DNA of 64,000 bases from Spirirestis rafaelensis WJT71-NPBG6 (GTDB lineage Bacteria; Cyanobacteriota; Cyanobacteriia; Cyanobacteriales; Nostocaceae): NCBI GenBank assembly GCA_019359015.1, contig JAHHID010000001.1, forward strand, positions 105,274 to 169,273, in the 5' to 3' direction. The translations under genes and the position numbers were made by a program. The notes under the pieces were generated by a model, which was not told the origin of the DNA, ran no database searches, and worked only from the letters and a program-made list of their open reading frames with translations. Shown piece after piece: positions 1 to 7,981 of this stretch; position 1 is the first letter of the stretch, and the number at the start of each line of letters is the position of its first letter.

Positions 1-346
1 TAGATTCATACACTAACTCTTCCTCAATTTTTGCTGCCGGGACAAGGGTTGTAGGAACTAAGTCAGTGTACCATTTGGGTTTGTTACTCAGGTCAATAAA
101 CTCCGTCGCAAATGGAATTTCCTTTTCTTCTAGAGCGAACCAAACCCGCTCGCAGAAAGGACACCATGAGTTGGTATCTCGATAAAGCAGAACTGGCGGT
201 GTGGTATCTGGAGGAAGTTTTTCTAAACTGCTGGGTATGGGAGCAGTAGAAGGAGATTGTCCCGGTCTACGCACCCTGCGAGCAGAGGTATTTTGTTGGG
301 CAATTTCTAACAGTTGTTCCCAATTAGATACTGTGTAAATTGACAT
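1..346 (-). CDS. Glutathione S-transferase-like protein, N-terminal part (cut by window edge)
   Basis: This frame was read from the sequence; the window edge removes the C-terminus, leaving about 115 residues. After a polar leader of about 50 residues, a thioredoxin-fold N-terminal domain begins (VLLYRDTNSWCPFCERVWFA), with a CPFC motif at about residues 62-65. A strand and a VPAAKIEEE segment follow, as in cyanobacterial GSTs of the omega/glutaredoxin-like type. The ATG at 344-346 has AGAGGTG just upstream, which fixes the start. Family knowledge suggests glutathione-dependent reduction or conjugation in the cytosol. The C-terminal helical domain cannot be seen, so the subclass is open. Confidence 0.8.
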   Translation of the reverse strand, partial: MSIYTVSNWEQLLEIAQQNTSARRVRRPGQSPSTAPIPSSLEKLPPDTTPPVLLYRDTNSWCPFCERVWFALEEKEIPFATEFIDLSNKPKWYTDLVPTTLVPAAKIEEELVYES

Positions 347-449
347 TTGGCACCTCTTTAAAAGTTTCCTAACAAACCGCCTTCAAGTTAACTGCACTGA
401 CGATGAAAACTGTTTTATACTTAGCGATCGCCTAAATTAGTAGTAGTGG

Positions 450-638
450 TTAAATATCATCACTACTAATTTCGATAGATTTTTTAATTTTATCTTCACT
501 CGGTAATTCCCAAATATCATCACGTTTTCTCTGTTCTTTATCTACTACTAATTGCAGATGTTGTGGTAACTTCGTTTGTTGCCACACTGACCATAATTCA
601 CCATCTAACAAGTCTTTTTCAATTTTTCCAAAAAACAT
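450..638 (-). CDS. Small hypothetical protein, 62 aa
   Basis: A short charged protein with no signal peptide, membrane segment or motif that I recognise. It has a WSVWQQTKLPQHLQLVV stretch in the middle and an acidic C-terminus. It is credible because an almost perfect Shine-Dalgarno sequence (AAGGAGG) lies about 8 nt before the ATG. It is read in the same direction as the GST-like gene but about 100 bp before it, so shared transcription is possible. Function unknown. Confidence 0.55.
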   Translation of the reverse strand: MFFGKIEKDLLDGELWSVWQQTKLPQHLQLVVDKEQRKRDDIWELPSEDKIKKSIEISSDDI

Positions 639-678
639 TTATCCATCCTCCTTAGTTTTGATAGAAATAAGAAATTTT

Positions 679-838
679 TCAAGGATATATTTGCATCGCT
701 TCTTCATCTAGTTCTGCTTTCTCCCCTGGTGACGCTTGGTCATACTTGCGTTGCTACCAATCTGCAACCTCTAATACTGTTCATCACACCGCAGTTGCCA
801 TAAACAAAAATCCAAATCCCGTAGCGATGCTCAGACAT
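679..838 (-). pseudogene. Decayed small cyanobacterial gene (in-frame stop and frameshift)
   Basis: On the minus strand, a coding-like stretch reads VLEVADW-stop-QRKYDQASPGEKAELDEEAMQIYP and ends with TGA at 679-681. The internal TAG (a Tyr codon would fit) and a frameshift relative to an upstream ATG at 838 (MSEHRYGIW) break it. The amino-acid pattern is typical of a real protein, but I cannot name the family. It lies in the 460-bp gap before the 2OG oxygenase gene. Confidence 0.4.
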
Positions 839-1098
839 AGCTTTCAAGAACCCTTGTAAAAGTTTGATTTCGGCAAAAGAATGCAATTGATTTTTCAAGT
901 AACCGATCTATTACTTAACATAATACTGTAAATTAATCGATATACCGTAGTATTTAAAGATATAATTATGAGAGTTACACAAATTGCGCTAAAAAACAAG
1001 GGGTAATGAAAATAAGTGCGATCGCACCAGTTGCACCAATGTGTGCGTCATAATTCTTTTGATGTGAGGGTTATGCACCGCGCATAACCAGGAGGATC

Positions 1099-2121
1099 AT
1101 GAAAATCTCGCAAGTTCCTATTATTGATATCAGCGGGTTGGTCAAAAAAAGCGGCGATTTGGCGATCGCATCTCAAATCGGGCAAGCGTGCCGCGAGTAC
1201 GGGTTTTTCTATATCGTCGGACATGGTGTGGATGAAAAGTTGCAGCAAAGGCTGGAACAACTCAGCCGACAGTTTTTCGCCCAGGATTTGGAAACTAAGC
1301 TGGAAATTCGCATGGCTTTGGGTGGTAAAGCATGGCGGGGATACTTCCCGGTTGGGGGTGAACTAACATCGGGCAAACCTGACTTGAAAGAAGGTATCTA
1401 CTTTGGTGCGGAATTGGGAGAGAATCACCCACTTGTGCAAGCCCACACTCCTATGCACGGTTCTAATCTCTTCCCTGACAACATACCTTTATTTCGGGAA
1501 ACAGTGCTCGAATATATGGAGACAATCACGCAACTTGGACACACGCTGATGGCTGGTATTGCCCTGAGCTTAGGGCTGGAAGAGTCTTACTTTGCCGACC
1601 GTTACACATCAGACCCTTTGACATTGTTTCGTATCTTTAACTACCCTCCAGATTTATCATTACCTGATGATGAAGATAAATGGGGCGTGGGAGAACACAC
1701 CGACTACGGTGTTTTAACCATTCTCAAACAGGATAACTGCGGCGGATTGCAAGTGAAGTCAAAGTCAGGTTGGATTTCTGCGCCTCCTATTCCCAATTCC
1801 TTTGTGTGTAATATCGGGGATATGCTGGATCGCATGACGGGAGGATTGTATCGTTCTACGCCTCATCGCGTTCAGAACCAGTCTGGAGGCGTAGACGCAA
1901 AGCGGCTTGTCGCCAGACATCGCCTTTCGTTCCCCTTCTTTTTCGATCCGAATTTCGATGTTGAGGTAAAACCGATTCAACTTTCGGGAGTGGTGGTAGA
2001 TGATGATAAGAGCGATCGCTGGGATAAAGCTAGCGTTCACGACTTTCGCGGGACGTATGGTGATTATGTGTTGAGTAAGGTATCGAAGGTTTTCCCAGAG
2101 TTGCGGCGATCGGTTTTGTAG
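1099..2121 (+). CDS. 2-oxoglutarate/Fe(II)-dependent oxygenase, isopenicillin N synthase family
   Basis: A 340-residue protein with the two-part architecture of this family. The DIOX_N region (residues 3-110) starts with QVPIIDISGL. The double-stranded beta-helix domain (about 170-310) carries the iron ligands HTD (near residue 199) and the distal His in STPHRV (near 256), plus the 2-oxoglutarate-binding Arg-x-Ser in RLSF (about 274). Such enzymes oxidise small molecules in the cytosol; the substrate is unknown. The start is well supported by CAGGAGG before the ATG. Between STPHRVQN and RLSFPFFFDP, residues 261-273 are extra relative to the usual family spacing and coincide with a small dispersed repeat (see separate entry). 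The fold and catalytic residues are otherwise intact, so the enzyme may still work. Confidence 0.88.
   Translation: MKISQVPIIDISGLVKKSGDLAIASQIGQACREYGFFYIVGHGVDEKLQQRLEQLSRQFFAQDLETKLEIRMALGGKAWRGYFPVGGELTSGKPDLKEGIYFGAELGENHPLVQAHTPMHGSNLFPDNIPLFRETVLEYMETITQLGHTLMAGIALSLGLEESYFADRYTSDPLTLFRIFNYPPDLSLPDDEDKWGVGEHTDYGVLTILKQDNCGGLQVKSKSGWISAPPIPNSFVCNIGDMLDRMTGGLYRSTPHRVQNQSGGVDAKRLVARHRLSFPFFFDPNFDVEVKPIQLSGVVVDDDKSDRWDKASVHDFRGTYGDYVLSKVSKVFPELRRSVL
1881..1918. repeat. Small dispersed repeat inserted inside the oxygenase gene
   Basis: This 38-bp segment is bounded by the inverted ends GTCTGG and CCAGAC. It encodes the extra SGGVDAKRLVAR-type residues between two conserved family motifs while keeping the reading frame. 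Short palindromic repeats of this type inside coding sequence are known from Nostoc genomes. Confidence 0.6.
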
Positions 2122-2569
2122 AAATTTGGACATGAAGCACTATTATCGGTAAAATGCCTCTAGTTTCCATAGACGGAAACTAAAAACGCCGAACGCACTC
2201 CGCCAGTACGAATAGACCGAAACCCTTGCGGGTTCGGGGCTTGGCTCCTTCTCAATCGCAAAGAGCAAGGCGAACGTCGCTACCGCTGCGATCTTCGCAA
2301 GACGCTCGTTCGCGTAGCGTCTCCGACAGGAGAAGACTCGAAGAGAGCTGCGCTAACGACGGGAAGCGGAGCCACTGCACTATCGCGGCGAACCGAAGAA
2401 AGTTGCAAGTGGCATCCAAGACTGCGACCCCCTCACCGACTTTTTTCGACTGGACTCACCGTGTATTGAAATAACTCGATCATCAAGGGCGGATCACTTG
2501 TGAGACGGCTGACCAATTTATTCAATTTCCGAGTGCTTGCCCATCTGGATCAAGAATTGAAAGTAAAGA
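2122..2569. repeat. Composite GC-rich dispersed repeat in intergenic space
   Basis: The 448-bp gap between convergent genes is largely filled by a GC-rich repeat (about 2160-2460). It contains CCTTGCGGGTTCGGGG, CTTGGCTCCTTCTCAATC, CTAACGACGGGAAGCGGAGC and, at the end, CAAGACTGCGACCCCCTCACC-like sequence. A sister copy lies at 11735-11925 and a short one at 23262-23330. Relative to the 11.8-kb copy, this one carries an extra segment of about 60 bp with a hairpin (AGACGCT...AGCGTCT), which looks like a nested insertion. The open frame crossing it is not a credible gene. Confidence 0.65.
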
Positions 2570-3403
2570 TTATGACACCCCCTTCTGCTTAAACCAGGCT
2601 TGGAGACGTTGCCAGCCTTGTTTAGCATCTTCCTCGCGGTAGGAGGGGCGATAATCGGCAAAAAAGGCATGGGGTGCATCTGGGTAAACAATAATTTCCG
2701 ATTTACTAGTGCCTGATTTCAAGCGATCGCGCATTTGTTCCACTGTATCAAGAGCAATACCCGTATCTTTGCCGCCATAAAGTCCGAGAATGGGGACTTT
2801 CAGCGTAGAGGCAATATCAACAGGATGCTTGGGTGTTAGTTCGGTAACATCGCCTACTAGTCGTCCGTACCAAGCGACACCTGCCTTAACTTGAGGATTA
2901 TGTGTTGCATACAGCCAAGTAATACGACCACCCCAGCAGAAGCCTGTAATTCCCAACTTATTACTATTGCCCTTTGCTGATTTTACAGCCCAGCCTACAG
3001 TCGCATCAAGGTCGGATAGCACTTGAGCATCTGGTACTTTAGCGACTATCGAGCGAATTTCTTCGATGTTGCTTAATTTGGAGACATCCCCTTGACGCAC
3101 AAATAATTCGGGTGCAACTGCCACATACCCTAATTTAGCAAAGCGACGGCAGACATCCTGAATGTGTTCGTGTACACCAAAGATTTCCTGAATTACTAGG
3201 ACAATCGGGAAATTTCCACTTTTTGCAGGCATCGCTCTGTAAGCCGGAATTTCGCCATCTTTGACGGGAATTTTCACCGCACCCGCGACTAATCCCTTAC
3301 TATCGGTGGTGATGACTTTGGCAGAAACAGGTTGTACTGCGAGTGCAAAGCCTGTTGCTAGGGTAGCTGTTGCAATAAATTTACGGCGCGTTATCTCTTT
3401 CAT
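2570..3403 (-). CDS. Exported dienelactone hydrolase family protein
   Basis: A 277-residue alpha/beta hydrolase. The N-terminus has a twin-arginine type leader ([16 protein letters not shown], cleavage near AVQPVSA), so Tat export to the periplasm is likely. The mature part follows the carboxymethylenebutenolidase pattern: [11 protein letters not shown] oxyanion region, nucleophile Cys in GFCWGG (about residue 155), acid Asp in GGKDTG (about 213) and His in PHAFF (about 245). The catalytic triad is complete. The family hydrolyses dienelactones and related esters; the actual substrate is unknown. The gene stands alone, read away from a strong palindrome that lies 72 bp upstream of its start. 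Confidence 0.88.
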   Translation of the reverse strand: MKEITRRKFIATATLATGFALAVQPVSAKVITTDSKGLVAGAVKIPVKDGEIPAYRAMPAKSGNFPIVLVIQEIFGVHEHIQDVCRRFAKLGYVAVAPELFVRQGDVSKLSNIEEIRSIVAKVPDAQVLSDLDATVGWAVKSAKGNSNKLGITGFCWGGRITWLYATHNPQVKAGVAWYGRLVGDVTELTPKHPVDIASTLKVPILGLYGGKDTGIALDTVEQMRDRLKSGTSKSEIIVYPDAPHAFFADYRPSYREEDAKQGWQRLQAWFKQKGVS

Positions 3404-3474
3404 TATTCTCTTAAGTTATGCGATCGCTTTTGCTGTAAATGACCTGTAATCAAGCAGCTATCAGGGAAACTAAG

Positions 3475-3495
3475 ATAGTTAGACAATCTAACTAT
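3475..3495. promoter_or_regulatory. Perfect palindrome upstream of the dienelactone hydrolase gene
   Basis: Arms ATAGTTAGA and TCTAACTAT (9 bp each, perfect) are separated by CAA. The site lies 72 bp before the ATG, within an AT-rich promoter-like region. The form resembles MarR- or TetR-type operators, but no such regulator gene lies next to it. A binding role is inferred. Confidence 0.5.
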
Positions 3496-3668
3496 TAAAT
3501 TAATATCATGAATAATTGTAAATCTTCATCGAACTGGATACCTGTCCAATAAAATCTGCCATCCACCCAGAAGTTTTCGGCAAAACCGCCGTCCTCTTGC
3601 TGGTAGCAAACTAAATTAGCCTACTGTTGTTTTAAGCGCATTTGATTAAATACGCTTTATAGACGAAA

Positions 3669-3708
3669 ATGCGATCCCGTTTTCTTTTAATCTCAAACGG
3701 GATCGCAT
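3669..3708 (-). terminator. Hairpin terminator of the RTX-repeat gene
   Basis: A 14-bp perfect stem (3669-3682 with 3695-3708, containing GCGATCCCGTTT) closes a 12-nt loop 20 bp after the stop codon of the RTX-type gene. On the minus strand it is followed by a T-containing stretch but not a long U run, so termination or mRNA 3'-end stabilisation are both possible. Confidence 0.5.
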
Positions 3709-3727
3709 CACCAATCACCTAAAAAGG

Positions 3728-4873
3728 CTATAATCCTAGACCGCTTACGAAATCAGCAGCCGTGAGGGTAGTGGTATTAATACCCGTCAGCGTTGCCAGG
3801 AGTTCATTGGTGTCAGTAACAATGATGTTGCTGCCAGAGAAGGATAGAGCGCCGAAAGTAAGACCAGAGGACAGACCAATGTAATCGAGTCCTTCGCTAA
3901 AGTCGGTAATCGTATCAGTCCCGTCTAGGGCAGCGAAGATGAAAGTATCAGAACCACCGCCACCAGTTAAGATGTCGTTGCCAGTACCGCCAGTCAAATC
4001 ATCATTGCCGTTACCACCAGAGAGGCTATCATTGCCGTTACCACCAGAGAGACTATCATTGCCTGCTGTGCCGTTGAGTAAGTCCTCTGCGTCACCACCA
4101 AAAAGGTTAGTCCCCACGGCAACGGTGACATTACCAATATCGGTGAGGCTGCCATCGCTGATGGTGTAGTCAAAGCTGCCATTGCCGCCCAAGCCTGTCG
4201 TCGCGGTGAAGACAATAAAGTCATCTGCCAAGTTGTCAGTCGTGCCGTTGTCATCCAGGACTACCGTACCGTTGATAGCATTACTGACACCAGTGATGCT
4301 GATGGGGTTGCTGCCCTGATCGGTATCGTTAGCTAACAGGGTACTTGCCGAGATGGTTACGGCAGTATTAAAGGCAGTGGTGGTACTGTCATCAACGGCA
4401 ACTGGAGCTAGGCTGACTGGAGCAAAGTTGAATTGAAAGTCATCATATGGAAAACCGCCAGGATCTGTTATGTTGTTGACACTAATGCGGGTGATGTTTG
4501 TAAATGATGATAAATCTACCAGATCTGGAGTTAAACGATCACCATCAGTAATGAGATCAACTGTAATGGGCGATCCTGTAATAGTTGTATAAACATCAAT
4601 TTTGGCAGCAGCACCAACAGTATTATCGAATACTACACGAAATGATAAATCATTAACTGGTTGAGCAAAATCAACATTAAGATTTAGGGTTCCATCTACC
4701 TCGCCGTTTGAATTGACTGGAGCGATTATGTTTGGTTCAGAGGGTACGTCCGGTTGAGAAAGTACTATGATGAAATTCCCTGGTTCAGATGAAAACGTTA
4801 CTCCCGAATACTGATCGCTTAGAAATGTACCAGAAGATAAATCGTCAAAATTGATAAGTGTTGTTATAGCCAT
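3728..4873 (-). CDS. RTX-type calcium-binding repeat protein with cadherin-like domain
   Basis: A 381-residue acidic protein without a classical signal peptide, as expected for type I (RTX) secretion with a C-terminal signal. Residues 1-150 form a beta-rich domain of the type found in cyanobacterial surface proteins. Residues about 155-250 resemble a cadherin-like/VCBS-type module (AVDDSTTTAFNTAVTISAST, then NGSFDYTISDGS). Residues about 262-300 contain nonapeptide repeats (GGNGNDSLSGGNGNDDLTG). The last 70 residues (SDTFIFAALDGTDTITDF) match the C-terminal module of M10-peptidase/hemolysin-like secreted proteins. The two middle repeats are near-identical in DNA, so copy-number change is likely. 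The role is probably extracellular or surface, with no enzymatic domain seen. No TolC/HlyB/HlyD genes are beside it. AAGGTAAAGG precedes the ATG. Confidence 0.82.
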   Translation of the reverse strand: MAITTLINFDDLSSGTFLSDQYSGVTFSSEPGNFIIVLSQPDVPSEPNIIAPVNSNGEVDGTLNLNVDFAQPVNDLSFRVVFDNTVGAAAKIDVYTTITGSPITVDLITDGDRLTPDLVDLSSFTNITRISVNNITDPGGFPYDDFQFNFAPVSLAPVAVDDSTTTAFNTAVTISASTLLANDTDQGSNPISITGVSNAINGTVVLDDNGTTDNLADDFIVFTATTGLGGNGSFDYTISDGSLTDIGNVTVAVGTNLFGGDAEDLLNGTAGNDSLSGGNGNDSLSGGNGNDDLTGGTGNDILTGGGGSDTFIFAALDGTDTITDFSEGLDYIGLSSGLTFGALSFSGSNIIVTDTNELLATLTGINTTTLTAADFVSGLGL

Positions 4874-5294
4874 TACCTTTACCTTCGTCGTTTTTTGTTA
4901 AGTTTGCTGTAGCAAAACAGATTCTACAGTAATCGCCTGAGTGCCCGCATCGGGCAAAGATTCAAATTTCCTGAGGCATAGCTTTCTGCACGTATGCGCT
5001 TTGACCGCAGAGGCAAGGCGATGGCTAAAGTTTTGCTTAAATCATTGGTGTAATGGATTGTACAGCAATCGCCTTGGTGAGCGCATCGTACAAGTGTCCT
5101 ATCTTGACTAGGATCAATATCGGCTTGTTTGCAGTTTTAACGATTTATGTTTGCAGTTCGCTATACCTAGAGATAGAGAACCTACCAAAGATAATAAAAA
5201 GAAATCTCTAGCCGCTAAATAATAAATAAAATTTTAGTACAGCACTAATGCAGGACTTGAAAGTAAGAATTAATGCTGAGGAAATTGCTTACAA
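4874..5294. other. Intergenic region with a degenerate duplicated segment
   Basis: No gene seen. Two related stretches (about 4916-4950 and 5053-5090) share TACAG-AATCGCCT and GCGCATCG/CCGCATCG elements and look like diverged copies of one dispersed repeat. The remainder is AT-rich and leads into the transposase relic. Confidence 0.4.
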
Positions 5295-5554
5295 TACGGT
5301 TTAAAGCAAAAACGTTCTGACCTACGCAAACGAGGTATTCGTCCTCAAATCCCACGCGCGAGTCTGGAAAACCAAGAAAAACACTCGTATGACCCATTAA
5401 AATCTCCGTTCCGAGATTTCACTTCTGAGCGGTGTTTTGCGCTGTGTTCAACGCAAATACCGTCGTCTCGTTGTTAGATGGCAACGTCACTCATGTTTAT
5501 TTTGACGCATTCATTGACCTCGTTACCATCCACATCTGGATTAACAAAATATGA
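5295..5554 (+). pseudogene. C-terminal remnant of an IS transposase (IS5-like)
   Basis: Translated in changing frames, this stretch reads LKQKRSDLRKRGIRPQIPR, then SPFRDFTSERCFA, then QRKYRRLVVRWQRH, then YFDAFIDLVTIHIWINK before a stop. That order is the C-terminal end of a DDE transposase of the IS5-like kind common in cyanobacteria. At least two frameshifts separate the pieces, and the N-terminal catalytic part is missing. No terminal inverted repeats were found around it, so it is a relic. Confidence 0.7.
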
Positions 5555-5626
5555 AAATCACAAAACTTCAAGACAATAAAAGATGTCAAATGGGTTCTAT
5601 AGCTAGTAGCGATCGCCTTTCAATAC

Positions 5627-6310
5627 TTATGGCGATATAAATGAACGTACTAACCGACAGCAAGTAGTCTTAAATGAAGCGCATCGGCGATAACTTCTGC
5701 GGACAATATCAAGTAAAAAGTAAGGTATCCGCAGCTTTATAGGAGAGAAGAAGGGGCGGTATAACCAGTAATATGCCTTCTTTAGATTATTCCACTTTGA
5801 GCAGGTTTCCTCGTGGAGGAAGTCTGAGACATCTACAACAAAACCTTTACCTTCGTGCATCATCACATTGCGTCCGTGGATATCATGGGGGTGAAGACCA
5901 CGCCGACGAGCATAGTCTAGTGCCTCGTCGATGTCCCGTATAACTTTTATAGGGATACGCACACCAAGATGCATACAGTCGTAGAGGGTCACTCCATACA
6001 ACCGCTTGAGCACTAAGAAGCCAATCCCTACGTACAGACACTGAGAAAAAGCTGGGTGTGAACCCAAGCGCTGGTAGACCTCCACCTCTTCCTCGAAACC
6101 TGGTCGTCCGGGTGCGTAAATTTTTACTACCACGTTTGGGTGGTTGGGGTGATAAACCACTGCGGCATAGTTTCCTTTTCCCAGAAGCCGCCAGGGGTCT
6201 GGTAGATAATGGACTTTCACCGGTTCGTGAGGATCGACACTCTCGATCTGGAATGCTGGTAGTAGCTCTTGGTGGATATTCTCGATCAGCGGATTTATGT
6301 ACGTATCCAT
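5627..6310 (-). CDS. Protein kinase-like (RIO/Kdo-kinase-like fold) protein
   Basis: A 227-residue protein with a shortened kinase fold: a glycine-rich loop GKGNYAAVVY (about 44-53), an ATP-binding Lys in VVVKIYAPG (about 63), a catalytic loop HDIHGRNVMM (about 144-153; Asp and Asn in the HxDxxxxN-like arrangement) and a DFG-like VDVSDF (about 160). The C-terminal 60 residues are Arg- and aromatic-rich with no clear kinase C-lobe, so the lobe is short. Small kinases of this type can phosphorylate proteins, sugars or lipids, and the target is unknown. The ribosome-binding site is poor. The neighbours (IS relic, remnant gene) suggest an accessory locus. Confidence 0.65.
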   Translation of the reverse strand: MDTYINPLIENIHQELLPAFQIESVDPHEPVKVHYLPDPWRLLGKGNYAAVVYHPNHPNVVVKIYAPGRPGFEEEVEVYQRLGSHPAFSQCLYVGIGFLVLKRLYGVTLYDCMHLGVRIPIKVIRDIDEALDYARRRGLHPHDIHGRNVMMHEGKGFVVDVSDFLHEETCSKWNNLKKAYYWLYRPFFSPIKLRIPYFLLDIVRRSYRRCASFKTTCCRLVRSFISP

Positions 6311-6469
6311 ACAGGATAAGTATCCATTTAAGATAGGATAACTTTAATAAAATACCTCACCTAGCTTAACCGTGGTTGATTGTGAGGTTAAGCATTTTGC
6401 TTAGTTTGAAAGGGGATTTGCGATCGCCTAAATCTATAACTAGCAACGCCGGGTTAATAATGAACGACC

Positions 6470-6630
6470 ATGAATGATAAAGACTTTCCAACTCCTAAAA
6501 ATTTAGCTTTGCGCTACTAACTATAAAGCAGCTTGAGTCTAAAATCCAAGCTTTAGAAGTTCCGCCTAATCTTACCGGCGTATGGCTAGAGAAAGTGACA
6601 CAAGCGTCCCGACTTGCTGAAAATCTTTGA
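6470..6630 (+). pseudogene. Small broken gene remnant
   Basis: From ATG 6470 the sequence reads MNDKDFPTPKNLALRY-stop. Shifted in frame, it continues as KQLESKIQALEVPPNLTGVW and on to LAENL-stop at 6630. The composition is protein-like and the two parts adjoin, which suggests one small gene broken by a frameshift. The family is not recognised. Confidence 0.35.
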
Positions 6631-6737
6631 TATGATTAGGTTTTGTGCAATTACAAAGTTTTCCTAAGCATTGGAACGGAAAACGACGCTAAGGTTTTTG
6701 TACTCTTAGTGCGCTAATTAATCTGGTGGGCGACATA

Positions 6738-7601
6738 ATGGCTATCCAAAATAAAATTCGCCGTTTGTTGGGTATAGAGAAGAGTATTGAGTGCGTAAGC
6801 GAAAGAACAGCTAGCTGTAGGTTGGGGAACTTCAGTCTAGCCGTCATACTACTGTGTTTTCTTCCGGTTGGAACTGCCACAGCAGCTACCAAAGTGATGT
6901 CCTTAGGAGACTCTCTATGTGCAGGCAACATTGCTGCTCTGCGTGGTGCGGTAGCACAAACCAAATTTGGGTCTACCATAGACTGGGTGGGAACTAAAAA
7001 AGACGGCGCATATCAAGACTCTGATAATGAGTGTCATGGTGCTTGGTCAGCAGCGCAGGTGTTGCAACAACCGAAATCAAATGTTCGTCTCCCCTCCTGG
7101 GAGAAAAACCCTGGAAGCATTCGGGACTGGGTTAAAGCGACTAAGCCTGATGTAGTGCTGATAATGCTTGGCACTAATGATTTCTTTGGTAGTGATGCAC
7201 GGGGCGATAACACCTCAGGCTTTCTCACAAAATCCCTTGAAGGGATTATCAATGATATCTTGTTATTACGTCCCAACGCCAAAGTTGTCATCGCCTCAAT
7301 TCCGCCGTTTAAATGGGATATAAATAACGGTGTTGATACTAGTGAAACTAAAACTACAGCCAACGCATTTCTTAAGGATCGCGTCAGAAAGCTCTCCGCA
7401 CAGGGCAAGCGAATCTTCTTCCTTGATATGCACACCGCAATACTTGCTCGATTAAAGCAGGGCGATATTTTTAGTGGCGACGGTCTCCACTTTAACGATA
7501 AGGGCAATAAGTTTATAGCACAAGAGTGGACTCGTGCCCTGAAAGCGGTACTTCAAGGAACGCAAACGCCGATTATTCCGACAACTTCTAAAAACTATTA
7601 A
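6738..7601 (+). CDS. SGNH/GDSL-family hydrolase, exported
   Basis: An SGNH esterase/lipase-like protein of 287 residues. Block I is SLGDSLCAGN (Ser about residue 59), block III GTND (about 145-148) and block V DGLHFN (Asp about 248, His about 251), so the catalytic set is complete. A hydrophobic segment at about residues 28-50, ending in TATAA, looks like a signal peptide behind a long charged leader. The enzyme probably acts on esters or acetylated glycans outside the cytoplasm; the substrate is unknown. The ATG at 6738 is chosen; a GTG at 6726 in the same frame is an alternative. Monocistronic. Confidence 0.8.
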   Translation: MAIQNKIRRLLGIEKSIECVSERTASCRLGNFSLAVILLCFLPVGTATAATKVMSLGDSLCAGNIAALRGAVAQTKFGSTIDWVGTKKDGAYQDSDNECHGAWSAAQVLQQPKSNVRLPSWEKNPGSIRDWVKATKPDVVLIMLGTNDFFGSDARGDNTSGFLTKSLEGIINDILLLRPNAKVVIASIPPFKWDINNGVDTSETKTTANAFLKDRVRKLSAQGKRIFFLDMHTAILARLKQGDIFSGDGLHFNDKGNKFIAQEWTRALKAVLQGTQTPIIPTTSKNY

Positions 7602-7981
7602 CATCTTTGAAGTGTTTTTGTATTCACACTCCCACGGTGCGCGAAAACATCGCTTATCGAATGGGCGGAACCTCCCAACTCCTCCGGATTTTGGTAAGTG
7701 TCAAGTCGCTTCTATGAGCAGAGACGCTACGCGGTAAGCGTTCGTGCAGCGTCTCTATGAGGGAGAAGGCTTTACGCTCCAATTAAAAATTCACGCATTC
7801 ACGCATTCAAAAAAAAGATAGTTAGTGTTCGCAAGAACCCGCCACTAATTAAAGACCATTGATTTTCAATTCAGTGTTCGCTCTTACCCCAAAATTAATA
7901 ATTAAAAATTATTTTTTGATTTATTAATGCGTGAATTTTGAATTAAAAAGGGGTCAATGGTCTTGGAGTGGGCTTAAAGCT
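7602..7981. other. Intergenic region with dispersed-repeat fragments
   Basis: No gene seen. It holds a GAGACGCTACGCGGTAAGCG / GCAGCGTCTC hairpin-like repeat (about 7720-7765), an ATTCACGC duplication near 7790-7808, and AT-rich sequence with partial inverted symmetry (ATTAAAAATTATTTTT). Confidence 0.4.

Noticed and set aside
2226-2474. 82-aa open frame on the plus strand
   Set aside because: It lies wholly inside the GC-rich composite repeat, is Arg/Ser-rich, and has no homology-like pattern.
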